A stretch of DNA of 64,000 bases from Chaetoceros tenuissimus (Eukaryota; Bacillariophyta; Thalassiosirophyceae; Chaetocerotales; Chaetocerotaceae), in assembly GCA_021927905.1 (NCBI GenBank), contig BLLK01000062.1, forward strand, positions 1,736,001 through 1,800,000, given 5' to 3'. This document shows, piece after piece, positions 51,770-62,930 of this stretch; within the stretch, counting starts at the first letter, position 1, and the number at the start of each line of letters is the position of its first letter. The notes under the pieces were generated by a model. That model saw nothing but the letters and a program-made list of their open reading frames with translations, was not told the DNA's origin and did not search any database. The position numbers and the translations under genes were made by a program.

Positions 51770-51793
51770 ACGTCATTAACACTTTAAAAAATA

Positions 51794-52636
51794 TTAGTTT
51801 ACGCTTGCCACTACTTCAAGCAGAAATCCACCTGCATAGCTTTTCTTAGAAATAGATTTAAATCCAGCTGCTTTGACAAGACCTATAACATCATCATCAT
51901 AACGACATGTGCTAATTACATCAGCAATTTGGGTGGTTGGTTTCAGAGTTTTTCCGATGAGTGAGTCTTGGTGCTCTAACATAATTAGTTTACCATTTGG
52001 TTTCAACGATTTCTTTGCTTCCTGTAAAGCTAATAATGGATCAGGAAATACACATAGACCAAAACTATCAACTATTGTGTCAAACTTTTTTCCATTCATA
52101 ATCTTGGAAAGCTCATTGACATCTCCTAATTCGAAGTATACTTTGTCCCGAGAATATAATGCAGCCAAAGAATTTGCGACACCACCTGGTGACTTGAATT
52201 TTTCTATCGTTTGCTTCATCATTTTGGACGAAAGATCGATAACTGTGTAACTAATAATTCCTGAATCGATGTCTGGCGAATAGAGTGGAAGATTCAAACC
52301 TGTACCAACGCCCAACTCAAGAACATCTCCCTTTGCCTTTGCAAGAAGATTAGTCCTGAGAGTTTGGAAGTCGAGAGCTTTACTGACAAGTGATCCAGAA
52401 TATAAGGTCTCATATGTGTCTGCCCCTTCATCGTAAATCTTTTTGAGCTCTTGCGAAGTTATTGTCGGTTTTGCAAGCGCTGCTTTATTGTCTGCTATTA
52501 TCACCGCAGCTGAAGTTGCACGTACAACATGTTTAAAGAGATTCTTTCTATCTATCACTGTTCGAGACACATCAAACGCCATCGAAGCTTGCCATGGAGC
52601 TAGCAATACAGTGGCAATAGTACATATATACTTCAT
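51794..52636 (-). CDS. Plastid-targeted SAM-dependent methyltransferase
   Basis: A 280-aa single-exon protein. The N-terminal ~20 residues are a signal peptide ending SMAFDVS, a diatom plastid-import context. The methyltransferase core has DVLELGVGTGLNLPLY (SAM motif I), a post-motif YTVIDLSSKMMKQT, FDTIVDSFGLCVF and GKLIMLEHQDS. This order is class I, similar to METTL7/UbiE relatives; the substrate is unknown. It ends only ~25 bases from the channel gene's stop, tail to tail. The frame is open upstream but without ATG, so the start is at 52636. Confidence 0.7.
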   Translation of the reverse strand: MKYICTIATVLLAPWQASMAFDVSRTVIDRKNLFKHVVRATSAAVIIADNKAALAKPTITSQELKKIYDEGADTYETLYSGSLVSKALDFQTLRTNLLAKAKGDVLELGVGTGLNLPLYSPDIDSGIISYTVIDLSSKMMKQTIEKFKSPGGVANSLAALYSRDKVYFELGDVNELSKIMNGKKFDTIVDSFGLCVFPDPLLALQEAKKSLKPNGKLIMLEHQDSLIGKTLKPTTQIADVISTCRYDDDVIGLVKAAGFKSISKKSYAGGFLLEVVASVN

Positions 52637-52968
52637 TTGAAATAAAATCAAGGCTGAAAGTGAACCGAACAATTTAATATGTAGTACCAATCGTAGACCT
52701 ATCGTTTTGAAAAGAGAAAAGAGCTTGTTTTATTGGTGAAATGGGAAATACCAATGACGAGAAGAAGATCCGAAAAGATACTGTACATAGCCACATAGCC
52801 AATTAGATTGACACCACCTCCTCCTTGTTTGATCGTCTCATCAGATCTTGATGATGTGTTCGTTGCGATGTCGGAGGTGATGTCCCTGCATCCAACGCTT
52901 TCTTGCTTTCACAACATAGTTTCCTCTAGTGTATTAGACGACTTCACTTTTCACCAACCTAAATCAAA
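52637..52968. promoter_or_regulatory. Divergent region between two plastid-protein genes
   Basis: 332 bases with both 5' flanks (methyltransferase on minus, thylakoid protein on plus). No individual motif recognised. Confidence 0.35.
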
Positions 52969-53490
52969 ATGAAATTCATCTCCTCAATTGTTTGCGCTTC
53001 CCTTGCTACTTCTGCAGTTGCATTTGCACCATCAAAGCAATCTGTACCAACCGTTTCCCTTGAAGCATCTTTTGATCCTCTCAACTTGGCAGAAGGGAAG
53101 ACTCAGAACAACTCTGTCATGAAGTTCGCATCCACTGCAGCTGCTTCTCTTGCTCTTTCTCCTCTTGCTGCAATTGCTGGTAAGTCCCAAAGATCTGTCA
53201 GAACTGTGGTCCATATATCAATGCGCTTCAAAGATGCTTGGTTTGAATATTTTTTCACTTTAAATCTCATTTTATTTTTACTATTGAAAGAGGAAGTACA
53301 GGATGACTATGAATATGGAGCAGTTGATGCTCCTATCGGGCTTGCATGGGGAGCTGGAGTTTTGGTAATTCTTACTGCTCTTCTTCCATTAGCTTTGCAG
53401 GGAGGAGAAGAAGCATTTGAAGAGATGCGCCAGCAGGATTCTGATACTTGGGGAACCGGAAACAGTAACAAATTGAACAAGAGAAGATAA
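52969..53490 (+). CDS. Small thylakoid membrane protein, plastid-targeted
   Basis: Two exons 52969-53179 and 53291-53490, 136 aa after splicing. The signal peptide ends in the canonical AFAP context (VAFAPSK). A second hydrophobic stretch with AAIA|EE at its end looks like a lumen-directing signal cut by the thylakoid peptidase. The mature ~65 residues contain one membrane helix (IGLAWGAGVLVILTALLPLAL) and a basic/acidic tail (GGEEAFEEMRQQ). This looks like a small photosystem-associated subunit, but I cannot name it. The 111-base intron is a multiple of three without a stop, so a naive reading would include it. Confidence 0.65.
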   Translation: MKFISSIVCASLATSAVAFAPSKQSVPTVSLEASFDPLNLAEGKTQNNSVMKFASTAAASLALSPLAAIAGKSQRSVRTVVHISMRFKDAWFEYFFTLNLILFLLLKEEVQDDYEYGAVDAPIGLAWGAGVLVILTALLPLALQGGEEAFEEMRQQDSDTWGTGNSNKLNKRR

Positions 53491-54206
53491 ATTCATTGTA
53501 GTTCATTTAAACTTGCTTAAAATGGGCTCATTATATTGAAAGAGAATAGCATATCGGATAGAAAGAAAGAATCTCTCTGATTAGATAGGCAATGCAAAGA
53601 ATGCTTCATCCGTATAAAGTACTTTTTTAAATGTTACATAAGATTCCAGCTTTGGTACAGTGTTTGATTTAATTGAAAGTTTTGGACGAGAACTCTTTAT
53701 CCATATAAAGTACTTTATTTATTTAATGTTACAGAAAATTCCAGCTTTTGTAAAGTGCAGTGTTTAAAAACATTTAATGAAGGTTTTGGACGAGAGCTCG
53801 TATTGCATGAAAAAGGAAGGCATACTTCCGTGATGTTTCAGTCTTCCGTCATTACGTTCAAATTATTATGCTGTTTGATCAAATGCGATGCAATATTATA
53901 AATACTGGCAATACAATGGATCAAATCAATAAGCTTCACTAAAAAAAAATATGCGTTCTAACAAACATGTCAAGATCAAATTAGCTGGATGACACATGGT
54001 GGGGGCCTCTATCCTATCTCTATCTCACCCCCCAAGTAGAATCTTCGGTCTCTTTCGGCTTGTGAAGTTGGCGACTTGAAACTGTAATAAATACCTCATT
54101 CAAATCAGAAGTATCTAATAGAATACATACAATCCGAGAGGCATCATAAACCACTCCATTTTAACATCCTTTAGCTATATTTTTTAACTTGAACTATTTG
54201 CAAAAA
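53491..54206. other. Intergenic interval with an imperfect 90-100 bp tandem duplication
   Basis: The duplication at 53607-53799 is listed separately. The rest is AT-rich leader and trailer sequence; no gene recognised. Confidence 0.4.
53607..53799. repeat. Two-copy imperfect tandem repeat
   Basis: Copies 53607-53695 and 53698-53799 share atccrtataaagtact, ttaatgttac, attccagctttkgta and ttttggacgaga blocks in the same order, with small indels. It lies in the 3' flank of the thylakoid-protein gene. Function unknown; may alter the 3' UTR. Confidence 0.7.
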
Positions 54207-55294
54207 TGGCTCACAATCCTTTGCTTGGTAAGAACATATTTGAAAGAGAAGCACAGTAGCATAGTTGACATGAATGCTGTCATTCGTTTTATATGTTTTC
54301 TAATTACATGTGTATATCTTTTCTACAGGGAGTCGAATCTCTCTTATTTCGAAAAAGAATATCCGTTACGAAGGAACTCTTTATTCCATCAATGAATCTG
54401 ATGCAACAGTAGCACTTCAAAATGTGCGAGCATATGGAACAGAAGGACGCGAATCATCTGCAGACGGCGAGGCGTTCGTTGCACCACAGGATCAAGTTCA
54501 TCCATACCTTTTGTTTCGTGGATGCGATATTAAAGATCTCCACGTTCACGAGAGTAGTTCGTCAACTGAGAGTGCTCCACCTAGTGACCCAGCTATTGTT
54601 AGCTCAGATGAGCCTCCAGAAATAAAAAATCAGAAATCGATAGAAAAAGAAGAGAAAACAACAAGTGAAGAACCAGCTTCTCAACCAGATGAAAACGATG
54701 AGAAAGAAGATTCAGAAGAAAAGAAAGCTACAGAGGCAACTAAGCCAAAACCAAATAGACGTAAAAAGAATAAACCAAAACAAATGGTCGGCAGCGGAGC
54801 AAGTCTTCTCAACAGAAAAGCTAGAGGCGTTGTGGAAGGGTCTGAGGGTAAGTAGAGGGCACATGGTATATGAAATCAACAAGTTTCGGAATCAATCCAC
54901 ATCTAACATCTTACTTGTAGGCCCTGACAAAGATCTGGAACAAGATTTTGACTTTGAGTCGAATTTGGCTGAGTTTACCAAAGATGATGAAGAAGAAGAA
55001 GATGAAGGAGAAGAAAGTGATGGTGGAGCATATTCCAAGGATGACTTTTTTGATTCTATATCGAATGATGTAACAGATAGAAAAAGTGGTGTTGACAATC
55101 GTCTGCGTGGTGCAACTGAGAGATCACTGAATACAGAGACATTTGGAGCAACATCGCTTGGTCACAATAGAAGACGATGGAGAGGCGGTGGAAGAGGAGG
55201 CCGAGGACGCGGAGGTCGAGGAAGAGGCCGTGGAAGGGGAAGAGGACGCGGAGGGAGAAGGTATGGAAATGGTATTCCAAACAGCAGCAATTAA
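54207..55294 (+). CDS. LSM14: LSM14/RAP55 (Scd6) mRNP protein
   Basis: Three exons: 54207-54228, 54329-54847 and 54921-55294, giving 304 aa. The first exon is only 22 bases (MAHNPLLG). N-terminal LSm14 domain: SRISLISKKNIRYEGTLYSI, ESDATVALQNVRAYGTEGR, VHPYLLFRGCDIKDLHV. An acidic, Lys-rich linker follows. The third exon has the FDF box (FDFESNLAEF), the FFD box (YSKDDFFDSISND), a TFG box (NTETFG) and a C-terminal RGG tract. That complete order is the LSM14/RAP55 family, which represses translation and promotes decapping through DDX6. Cytosolic P-body component. Confidence 0.9.
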
Positions 55295-55514
55295 GTGTAT
55301 TTGCAACATATTTGACAGAGTAGGCACAAAGAGTTTTAGTTTTATCGAAAACGTTTTCTCTTTCAGTGTCTTTGGAGGGGGTGAAGTTTCATTTATTATT
55401 GCATGAGAGATATTTTTCTCTTTCGGGGAGAATAGCTGTAAAACGCTCGTACTTTAGTAATAAAAAACTTTTGTGGTGGAATATTTAGTTCACAAGACAA
55501 GACTATGTATGTTT

Positions 55515-56563
55515 TCAGGATATTGCTTCGTCACATTCAAAGACAGTGTCTTGGACTCCTTTGCATGGTGTCCGAAAGAATCTCAGTGGGTACAGATCAG
55601 CCATCAATTCACTTGCTGTAAATGATGCATTCTTGGCTCCAATGCACTTCTTTGCAAAATCTTGATGAACTTGAAAGTTCACATATTTTAATCTCCCTTG
55701 TTTCAATAATGGTTGGCTGTTTTCTGTAGTAGTAATATTGGAAACTTCCTCATAGGAGGACGCTGATAGCCTCATCATCATGCGAATATGTTGAAAGCAC
55801 CAAATGCCTGACAACTTCTCCTCTGACTTGCAAAAATACATGAACGTGTGTAGTACTTCCCCCTGTTCTACGAACCAGCACAATGCGACTGGCTTTACGC
55901 CATCATTACTTTTGTAATATCGGTCTATGCAGCCATTAGTCCCAAGAAATATCTTATTTTTTCAAAAGTAAGAAGGTTAGATTGAATCATTACGGTTCAT
56001 ATATCATATATATACTATTTGTATCTTTCACATACCACAAGAAATCGTTTGATAAATTCTTCGATAAACACACCCTTCTCCATGTCTCGAACCACCCTAT
56101 GTTCATGATCAATGAGCACCGGCATATCTTTTCTCAGAGAGAGCCAGTCACTGTGCTCTGTTGTCACTCTAAGATTACGTTCATTGAAGATCTTCAACTT
56201 TTTCTTCACATCTCTTCTTACTTTCTTCGATAGAGAAGATAAAAATGTCTTGGAATCATTTGTGCGTGGAATATCATCAACGGAGATGTACCATGTATCA
56301 GTCTCTTCCTTTAAAGCTTCTGATTTTGCAACGAAGATGACTAGAGGCATAATCAACCTCCGTAAAGGTTCAAATAGCTTGCGATGGATGAAAAGATACA
56401 AATCTGCATAGATTAGAATTGTGATATGTATGAGGGTAATACAGATTCTGTACATCAGTGGCAATCTGAGGAAGAAGAGTGGCCAAAGAAAAATTGTTAC
56501 GCTCACGAAGATACCAACTAAAACAACAGGTATGATAGCATTACGCTTCAGCAAATCCATCAT
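55515..56563 (-). CDS. Membrane-anchored acyltransferase-like protein (GNAT/FemAB fold?)
   Basis: Two exons, 56563-56036 and 55952-55515, 321 aa. Two hydrophobic helices near the N-terminus (IPVVLVGIFVSVTIFLWPLFFL and MYRICITLIHITILIYADLYLFI). Then SLSKKVRRDVKKKLKIFNERN followed by LRVTTEH, a basic-helix-then-strand pattern common to FemAB and related GNAT acyltransferases. The C-terminal half reads as strands and helices (PVALCWFVEQGEVLHTFMYF, RLKYVNFQVHQDFAKKCIGA), compatible with the second half of an acetyltransferase. Substrate unknown. ATG at 56563 is chosen; an in-frame TTG lies upstream. Confidence 0.5.
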
Positions 56564-57020
56564 TCTATATATTCTTATATTACTCAATTGCTTGTATAAT
56601 AGATTGGAATACGTTGGAAAGCAATTTGATCAGGAGGAAAGTGAAATAAGGAAAAGGTTCGGGTTTCATCTTTCATCAGGTTTCAGCGTTTCAGTTTTGC
56701 GAACCCCAGAAGATTTCCACTAACGTTATACCTGTCGAGTGGCTTTTCACAAATTCAAAATGAAAATAGAAAGTCAATAAGTTCCTTATGCTTGTACTAA
56801 AAGACCTTAAGTATTCCTATTGTGTTTATTTCTACATAATTCGGTTTGACAAAGCTATGTATCCGAGCACAAAAATGAAGATAGTAAGATTGTAGGAGAC
56901 TTCGTGAGATACGTACCCTACGTACATATCAAAGATATTTATCTATTTAAACAACTTCTTATTCAATTATAAAGTAATATACAATGACGGGTTTCTAGCG
57001 ATTGAATCTTCAAAAGTTGT
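56564..57020. other. Interval upstream of the acyltransferase-like gene, downstream of VDE
   Basis: 457 bases, AT-rich, with the 3' end of the VDE gene and the 5' flank of the previous gene. Nothing else recognised. Confidence 0.35.
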
Positions 57021-58676
57021 TTATTGAATCTTTACTTCCTCTGGCCAGTCCATGATAGTTCTAAGACTGTCCATCGCACGGAAGTGTCTGTGAGGGTCTT
57101 CTAAATAGTCCCCTACTTCATACCACCAAGCACGCTTCGCAGCAGGTTCAGTAAGTCCTAGCTTTGCTGTAGCGGTCTGGGTGCTCTTTACTACACCCTC
57201 AGCCGCTACAGGCTCAACTCCTAGCAATTCAGAAATCTTTGTACTTGCAATGATTCCACGGAATGGATTTGATGGAGATCCAAGTCCTTCGTATGGTTTA
57301 TCGTCCTTAAAGCAACCATTTCTGATTTTACAAAATTGGTCAGGATTCATTCCAGCATCAGATGCAATCTTGTAAACTTTCTTCATTGCGGATTCATCCA
57401 GATCTCTAGTTCTGCTGTAGACAAAGGCACCTTCATAAGTGTTTTGTCTGGTCTTTCCATTATAGAAGACAAACTTGAATTCTGGCTGACCAGGATCATT
57501 CTCTCCAATCACATACCAATTCTCCCAGAATTCTAAAAGTGAAAGAAAACGGTGGTTAGTATGCTGACTATAATTCAGATATCACCAAAACATTACGTGA
57601 CACATATAAAACTTACTTAATCCAAACATATCACCTTCAGAGTGCGCAGTACGTCCATAGCTTTGCTCGTTACTTGTCCCCTTTCCAAGGACAACGTTCA
57701 TCAGTGGATCAGAAGCTTTATCGAAAACCATGAGTTCTCTTGTTTGGTAGTCGTTGAATCCAATTGACTGCGATCCATACATGATGCCATCGTTCTCACG
57801 AGTATAGACGTTCTCTCTCTCGTTTGTTGGAGGTGGTGGTGTTCCATCTGGCATCATCCTAGGCATGGAGAAACGAACATCAACTTCTAGCTGATTATTA
57901 GGCTTGAAGAAACCTTGTCCCTCATCAGGTATCGAGAAGGTATTCTTTTGACAAGCATAGCAGTCATAGTTTGGATTAAATCCAACTACCTTGTACCACT
58001 GACCTTCCATAGACTTCATGTTAAAATTACGCACAGTTGGGGCAGGAGGTTTAGGTTCTTCTCCAAATTTATCAGCTCCTCCATCAAGGATAGCTACTTT
58101 GATGCAGTTGTTGTCCTCAATGGTGCATTTTAACAAGTTATCTAGATTCGAATCACCATATCTAGCCATGCATCCAGTGATACAGGCATTATCACCCAGG
58201 CACTTGGCTGTACAAGTAAGCCCCTTTCTGCAATCTGGATCGTCTTTCAGACATGCTTTAGCTTGAAGAGAGCATTTGTCAACAAGACATGTCTGATCGA
58301 CAAGAGACGAATCGAATCCTTTTCCTCCATACTTATCAGAGAGCTCGTTTTCAGCATGTGCTGGAGACAGAATGATTGAAGCTGAAATACCAGCAGTAAC
58401 AGCAATAGTAGAGACTAGTTTTTCAACCTTTTTCTTGGAGAAACCAAAAAATGTCTCAGCGTTGTCATCACCTTGAGCAGACAATTGGAGGTCCAATCGT
58501 TGCCTAGGAGGTTGAAAGAATTCATTTTGCTCTTGGTTGCTAACTGAAAACCCTATTGGTGTTGCAGATGGAGCAAATGCATCAGCACAAGTCGCGGCTG
58601 AAAGCATACAAACAGTTGCTGTAAGTAGAGCACGTTGTTTTCGAGTACGGCGATTATTGGATATTTTGCGAGTCAT
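57021..58676 (-). CDS. VDE: Violaxanthin de-epoxidase family protein (VDE or VDL)
   Basis: Two exons, 58676-57617 and 57532-57021, 523 aa. The presequence contains ADAFAPSAT, a textbook diatom plastid context, followed by a second hydrophobic stretch (VSTIAVTAGISASIILSPAHA) for thylakoid-lumen delivery. The Cys-rich domain runs CLVDKCSLQAKACL, DPDCRKGLTCTAKCLG, ACITGCMARYG, then the lipocalin-like barrel with MEGQWYKVVGFNPNYDC and FDNW-like WENWYVIG across the splice. VDE removes epoxides from violaxanthin or diadinoxanthin in the lumen at low pH (xanthophyll cycle). The C-terminal Glu-rich tail of plant VDE is not evident. Diatoms also have VDL paralogues in fucoxanthin synthesis; I cannot separate VDE from VDL here. 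Head-to-head with the ZEP gene. Confidence 0.88.
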
Positions 58677-59412
58677 GGTTGTGTTTAAGTTGAAAAGTTT
58701 TCTTTGAAAAAGGCTTCTAAAATGTAGAGGAAATGTTGATGTTGAGTATGTAGTGTGTGTCTATTGGATAATGATCAGTGTGTAAATTCCTTTGATTCGA
58801 CCAAACTCAGCGTAATCCAAGGAAGAAAAAAATGATGTTGAAGTTGGAATCTATGCAATTCTATTGAAAGTCGATAGTCTTCAAAAGAGTTTTAAAGAAT
58901 TGACCTTGTATTGTTATGATTGAAAGATATCTGTTCAAGATTGTATCTAAGAAAAATGTTGAGTGACACCAATATTGAAGTTTGAAAGGCTCACGCAAGC
59001 ACCGATAACAGTACAACAACAAGCAAGTCTGCTTTGCTTCAAGTGCAAAAGGTTGGCTTGGTACTAGCGTTTCGTCCTAGCGTGCAGCTGCCATTGGCTG
59101 TTGTTGATGTTTCATGGTCGCGTAGCTTGTTTTTTCACCCTCCGCGATCTTGCAGTAAAAGAAACTTCAATAATATGGTAATAAAATGAAAAAGAGAAAA
59201 AGGGGAAGAATAGAGACGGAAAAGATACATAATATCCACGTTGGGCAAGGAGAATCGAATCCGCAAATCCTGTTGGGTTGAAGTTGAACTTTTATCGATC
59301 ACACTCACACTTCTATTTCTTCAAACCTTCTTCAATACTGCAGCTATTGGCATAGGTACTCTTCTTAAAACATTCATTACACTACCACCAAATAGTGAAC
59401 ATATAAATCAAA
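58677..59412. promoter_or_regulatory. Shared divergent promoter region of the VDE and ZEP genes
   Basis: 736 bases between two divergent xanthophyll genes acting in opposite directions, so light-responsive control elements of both are likely here. A CT-rich segment and short AT tracts are seen; I cannot name a specific element. Confidence 0.5.
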
Positions 59413-61178
59413 ATGGTTAGCTTTAGAAACTATGCTCTTACAGCACTGGCTCTTACATCGGGTGCAAGTGCATTCACATTGAACCCACAGCAAACAAATA
59501 TTCCATCTCTACGTTCTAGCACATCACTTTCCATGAGTACAATTGAAGCACCTGTGCGCAAACCAGAGACTCCAGAACGTGTGAATGAAGTTCGTGAGAG
59601 ATTTCGTTCTGCCGCAAAGGACGCAGCAAATGCTAGGGGATGTGCATCCCCAGATCAAAACGACGAATGGTGGCGCACAGCACCTGAGGATTTCTCTCGT
59701 AACATTAGCAAAGATGATCCACTTCGTGTAATTGTAACTGGTGGAGGAGTTGCAGGATTGGTCACTGCAGCAGCATGTCATGCCAAGGGAATGAAAGTTG
59801 CAATCTTTGAGCAGGCAAGTCAATATGCTCCATATGGAGGACCTATTCAAATTCAATCAAATGCACTTCGTGCTTTGGAAAGAATCAACCCTACTATTTA
59901 TGAGGAGATTATTAAAGCGGGAACTGTAACTGCTGATCGTGTTTCTGGACTAAAGATTGGATACAAGAAGGGAGTGTTCTTAGGATTAGGAAAGCAGTAT
60001 GAAAAAGGTGACTGGCTTGTTAAGTTTGATACTCTTCAACCTGCACTCGATGCTGGACTCCCTGCAACTGTTGTCGTAGATAGACCTGTAATCCAACAGA
60101 TTCTTTTGAACCACGGAATTCCAGATGGAACTGTTCGCATCAAGAGTCGTATTTCAAACTATGAAGAGTTAGGAAAAGGAAAGGGATTGAAGGTGAGATT
60201 ATTATTCTTTTTGTTGAAGGAAATAGATTCTTAGCTTTTTACTCATTTTGATGAATTTTTTACGTAAAGATCAATTTGGATGATGGTACCACTGCATACG
60301 CAGATGTGCTTGTAGGAGCAGATGGAATTTGGTCATCTGTTAGAAGACAAATGCACGGATTGAACAGCGATGCTGATGGATTTGCAGCTTCTGGAGCAGC
60401 AGGAGGTGCATTGACTGAAGGTGAAGCTAGAAGAATGGCGAAGGATAGTGTTTTGATGGCAAGTGGAGCTAACCGCCGTTTCTCTGGATTTACTTGTTAT
60501 GCAGCGTTGGCAGAACATAGAGCAAGTAATATTGAGGAAGTTTCATACCAAATTCTTCTTGGAAAAGACAAGTATTTCGTAAGCACTGATGGTGGTGGAG
60601 AGAGACAGCAATGGTTTGCATTGATTCGTGAACCTGCAGGTGGAGTTGATCCAGAGCCAACCCCTGAAAATCCAACACCAAAGCTCACTCGTCTTTTGAA
60701 TGAATTCAACAACGAAGAACCTGGTGACAAGAATGGAGATGTATGGGATGATTTTGCACACGAATTGTTGAAGGCGACCAAAGAAGAAGATATTAAGAGA
60801 AGAGATTTGTACGACGGAAGTCCATTGATCACTCAAGGATGGGCAAGGGGACAGGTAGCAATTTGTGGAGATGCTGCACATCCTATGATGCCTAATCTTG
60901 GACAAGGTGGTTGTCAGGCAACTGAAGATGGATACCGTTTGGCAGAAGAACTTTCAAATGTCAAGCACACATCAGACATCGAGGGAGCATTGCAAACTTA
61001 CTTCTTGAAACGTATTCCAAGAACGACAATAATCCAGACCATTGCACAACTTGGAAGTGACTTGCTTGTTGACTTTGACCTGATGATGACAATTCCGCTT
61101 GTAGGACCATTCTTTTTGATGGCAACACAATTGTCAATGCCTTTCATTCTTCGATTCCTCTACACACCAGAGTTCTAA
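59413..61178 (+). CDS. ZEP: Zeaxanthin epoxidase family protein (ZEP)
   Basis: Two exons, 59413-60192 and 60270-61178, 562 aa. N-terminal signal peptide ending GASAFTLNP, a diatom plastid context. Rossmann FAD-binding motif [16 protein letters not shown] (Gly cluster from residue 110), followed by the Glu in VAIFEQAS. The central [18 protein letters not shown] is the DG motif of flavoprotein hydroxylases, and [19 protein letters not shown] around 457-475 is the second FAD/GD motif. ZEP adds epoxides to zeaxanthin or diatoxanthin using NADPH, reversing VDE. No FHA domain at the C-terminus, unlike plant ZEP. A hydrophobic tail ([17 protein letters not shown]) may attach it to membrane. Confidence 0.9.
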
Positions 61179-61242
61179 GTTGTATCTATATTTATATTAT
61201 TAAAGTAATTCATAGCTAGGGACAAATTGCTATATTTTGATT

Positions 61243-62448
61243 TTACTTTTCGATTTCGAAAATCTGTCCAGATTTAATTGGCCCGACATGCTGTATCGGC
61301 CAGATGATCAGTTTTGCAGATCCGAGAACATACTTTCCTTCCAATGGCCCCCAAACACGAGAATCTACTGATCTGTACCCGTTATCACCAGTCACAAAAT
61401 ATTGATTTTTCGCGAGTTTCTCTGGTGGTCTATTCCACGACGAGTCTGGGAAAGCACTAGGCTGTGCATATGGACCAACAATGTTTGCTCTATACTTTTT
61501 GGATGCACCCTCTTTATCCTTGTCGACATCTATTGTCAAATCCACAATTGGTTCACTGTTTTTGACACCTACATATTCTCCTTCTCTAGCAACAACTCGT
61601 TTTAAAAATTGTTGACCTTTGCTCGGCAACTGTGCACCATTTTCCAAAGCGAATTGGGAGTTTGAAACAACTGCGCTCAGGTTTGGCGGAGGATCAAATA
61701 GAATGACATCGCCAACCTTTGGTTTGAAGGGCCATATGGTCCGTGTTACTAGCACTACATCTCCAGGATTTAATGTAGGTGTCATACTTGCAGATGGAAC
61801 ATATGCAAATCTAACGAAAAATGCTATTATTGCAGCCATGGTCAGATAAGAAAACGACAGCATCGCTGTTCCCAACATAGTTCCTGCTTCATATGTCGTT
61901 TTTGAAAGCCACAAAGGAACATCTTGTAAGGGTTTCACAGGAACTGGCCAATCACTTCTTTCCAAGTAGTCTCTCAACTTGTATGCTGGTTTCACCATTG
62001 CTTCGACGTCATTTTTAAGTTCATCTGGTACTTCACTCATACTTTGAAATTTAACATCCTTCACTTTTAACGAACAAATTTCATACTCAACTCCAGGGTA
62101 AATTCCACGATTTGCAAGAACTTGTCTCATCTCCAAGTTGCCACAGAGAGGTACCACTACATCTTCCACCTTCATTGTCTTTGCAACATTTTTAGCTTTA
62201 GTACCAAAGCCTTCCGACGAAGCCTGCGAAAACTTTTCACGAAATGATAGCATTCCATCAAAAACACTCGGTTTAGAGTCTATTGACATTTGCAAATGAT
62301 TAAATCTTCTTCTATTCGTTGCATGTTGAGGTATTCTTTTCAAGTAGAAGCTATTTTTGTTTCCATGAGAGAAACTTTCAATTGATGACGCCATCAACAG
62401 AATACAAAATGATACAAGCTCAAAGCTTTTGTAGTTTTGACAACCCAT
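61243..62448 (-). CDS. Type I signal peptidase, thylakoid processing peptidase
   Basis: A 401-aa S26 peptidase, single exon. N-terminal signal sequence (SFCILLMASSIESFSHG) suggests plastid import. Long N-terminal extension of ~185 residues, then a membrane anchor (AMLSFSYLTMAAIIAFFVRFAYV). Catalytic Ser221 in PSASMTPTLNPGD and Lys283 in FLKRVVAREGEYV form the Ser-Lys dyad. GDNGYRSVDSRVWG is the conserved box E. These match LepB/TPP, which trims lumen-targeting signals such as those seen on VDE and other genes in this window. ATG at 62448; the gene is convergent with ZEP, separated by about 64 bases. Confidence 0.85.
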   Translation of the reverse strand: MGCQNYKSFELVSFCILLMASSIESFSHGNKNSFYLKRIPQHATNRRRFNHLQMSIDSKPSVFDGMLSFREKFSQASSEGFGTKAKNVAKTMKVEDVVVPLCGNLEMRQVLANRGIYPGVEYEICSLKVKDVKFQSMSEVPDELKNDVEAMVKPAYKLRDYLERSDWPVPVKPLQDVPLWLSKTTYEAGTMLGTAMLSFSYLTMAAIIAFFVRFAYVPSASMTPTLNPGDVVLVTRTIWPFKPKVGDVILFDPPPNLSAVVSNSQFALENGAQLPSKGQQFLKRVVAREGEYVGVKNSEPIVDLTIDVDKDKEGASKKYRANIVGPYAQPSAFPDSSWNRPPEKLAKNQYFVTGDNGYRSVDSRVWGPLEGKYVLGSAKLIIWPIQHVGPIKSGQIFEIEK

Positions 62449-62930
62449 GCTGAATGTAAATCTATCACTACAACGAAATGCTTTGAACTAATCACAATGC
62501 AGGCATAAAGGTTGTCTGCTTATCAGTTTTCAGACCATACAATGAAATATACAGCATTCTACCTTAAGAGTAGACAGTAGACAACATTCAATAGTACACA
62601 TACTACCCTCGTAAAACACACATTCATCAAAGCATCATCACAGCATCATCACTCATTATTTCAGTACGTGGCAAAATCTTCTTACATTAATAGGTTATTT
62701 TACCAAAAAAGAACAAAGAAGAGCATGTTCGAAGGCTGCTGTCGTACCTCCACAATGACTGTGTATGAGTATGACTCAACACTCAATCAACACTTTTTCT
62801 TGCAATACAGAGTAATTTTAAAGATAATGATGCCATCACAAAAGATACATTTGTTTCTAGATTAAGCGAATATATTCAAAGGCACAGTCCTGTAAAAAAG
62901 TATCGGAAGTTGAAGATTTGCAACTCAAAC
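62449..62930. other. Divergent region between TPP and the unknown plastid gene
   Basis: 482 bases; contains both 5' flanks. A 65-codon open frame is not credible. No motif recognised. Confidence 0.35.
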
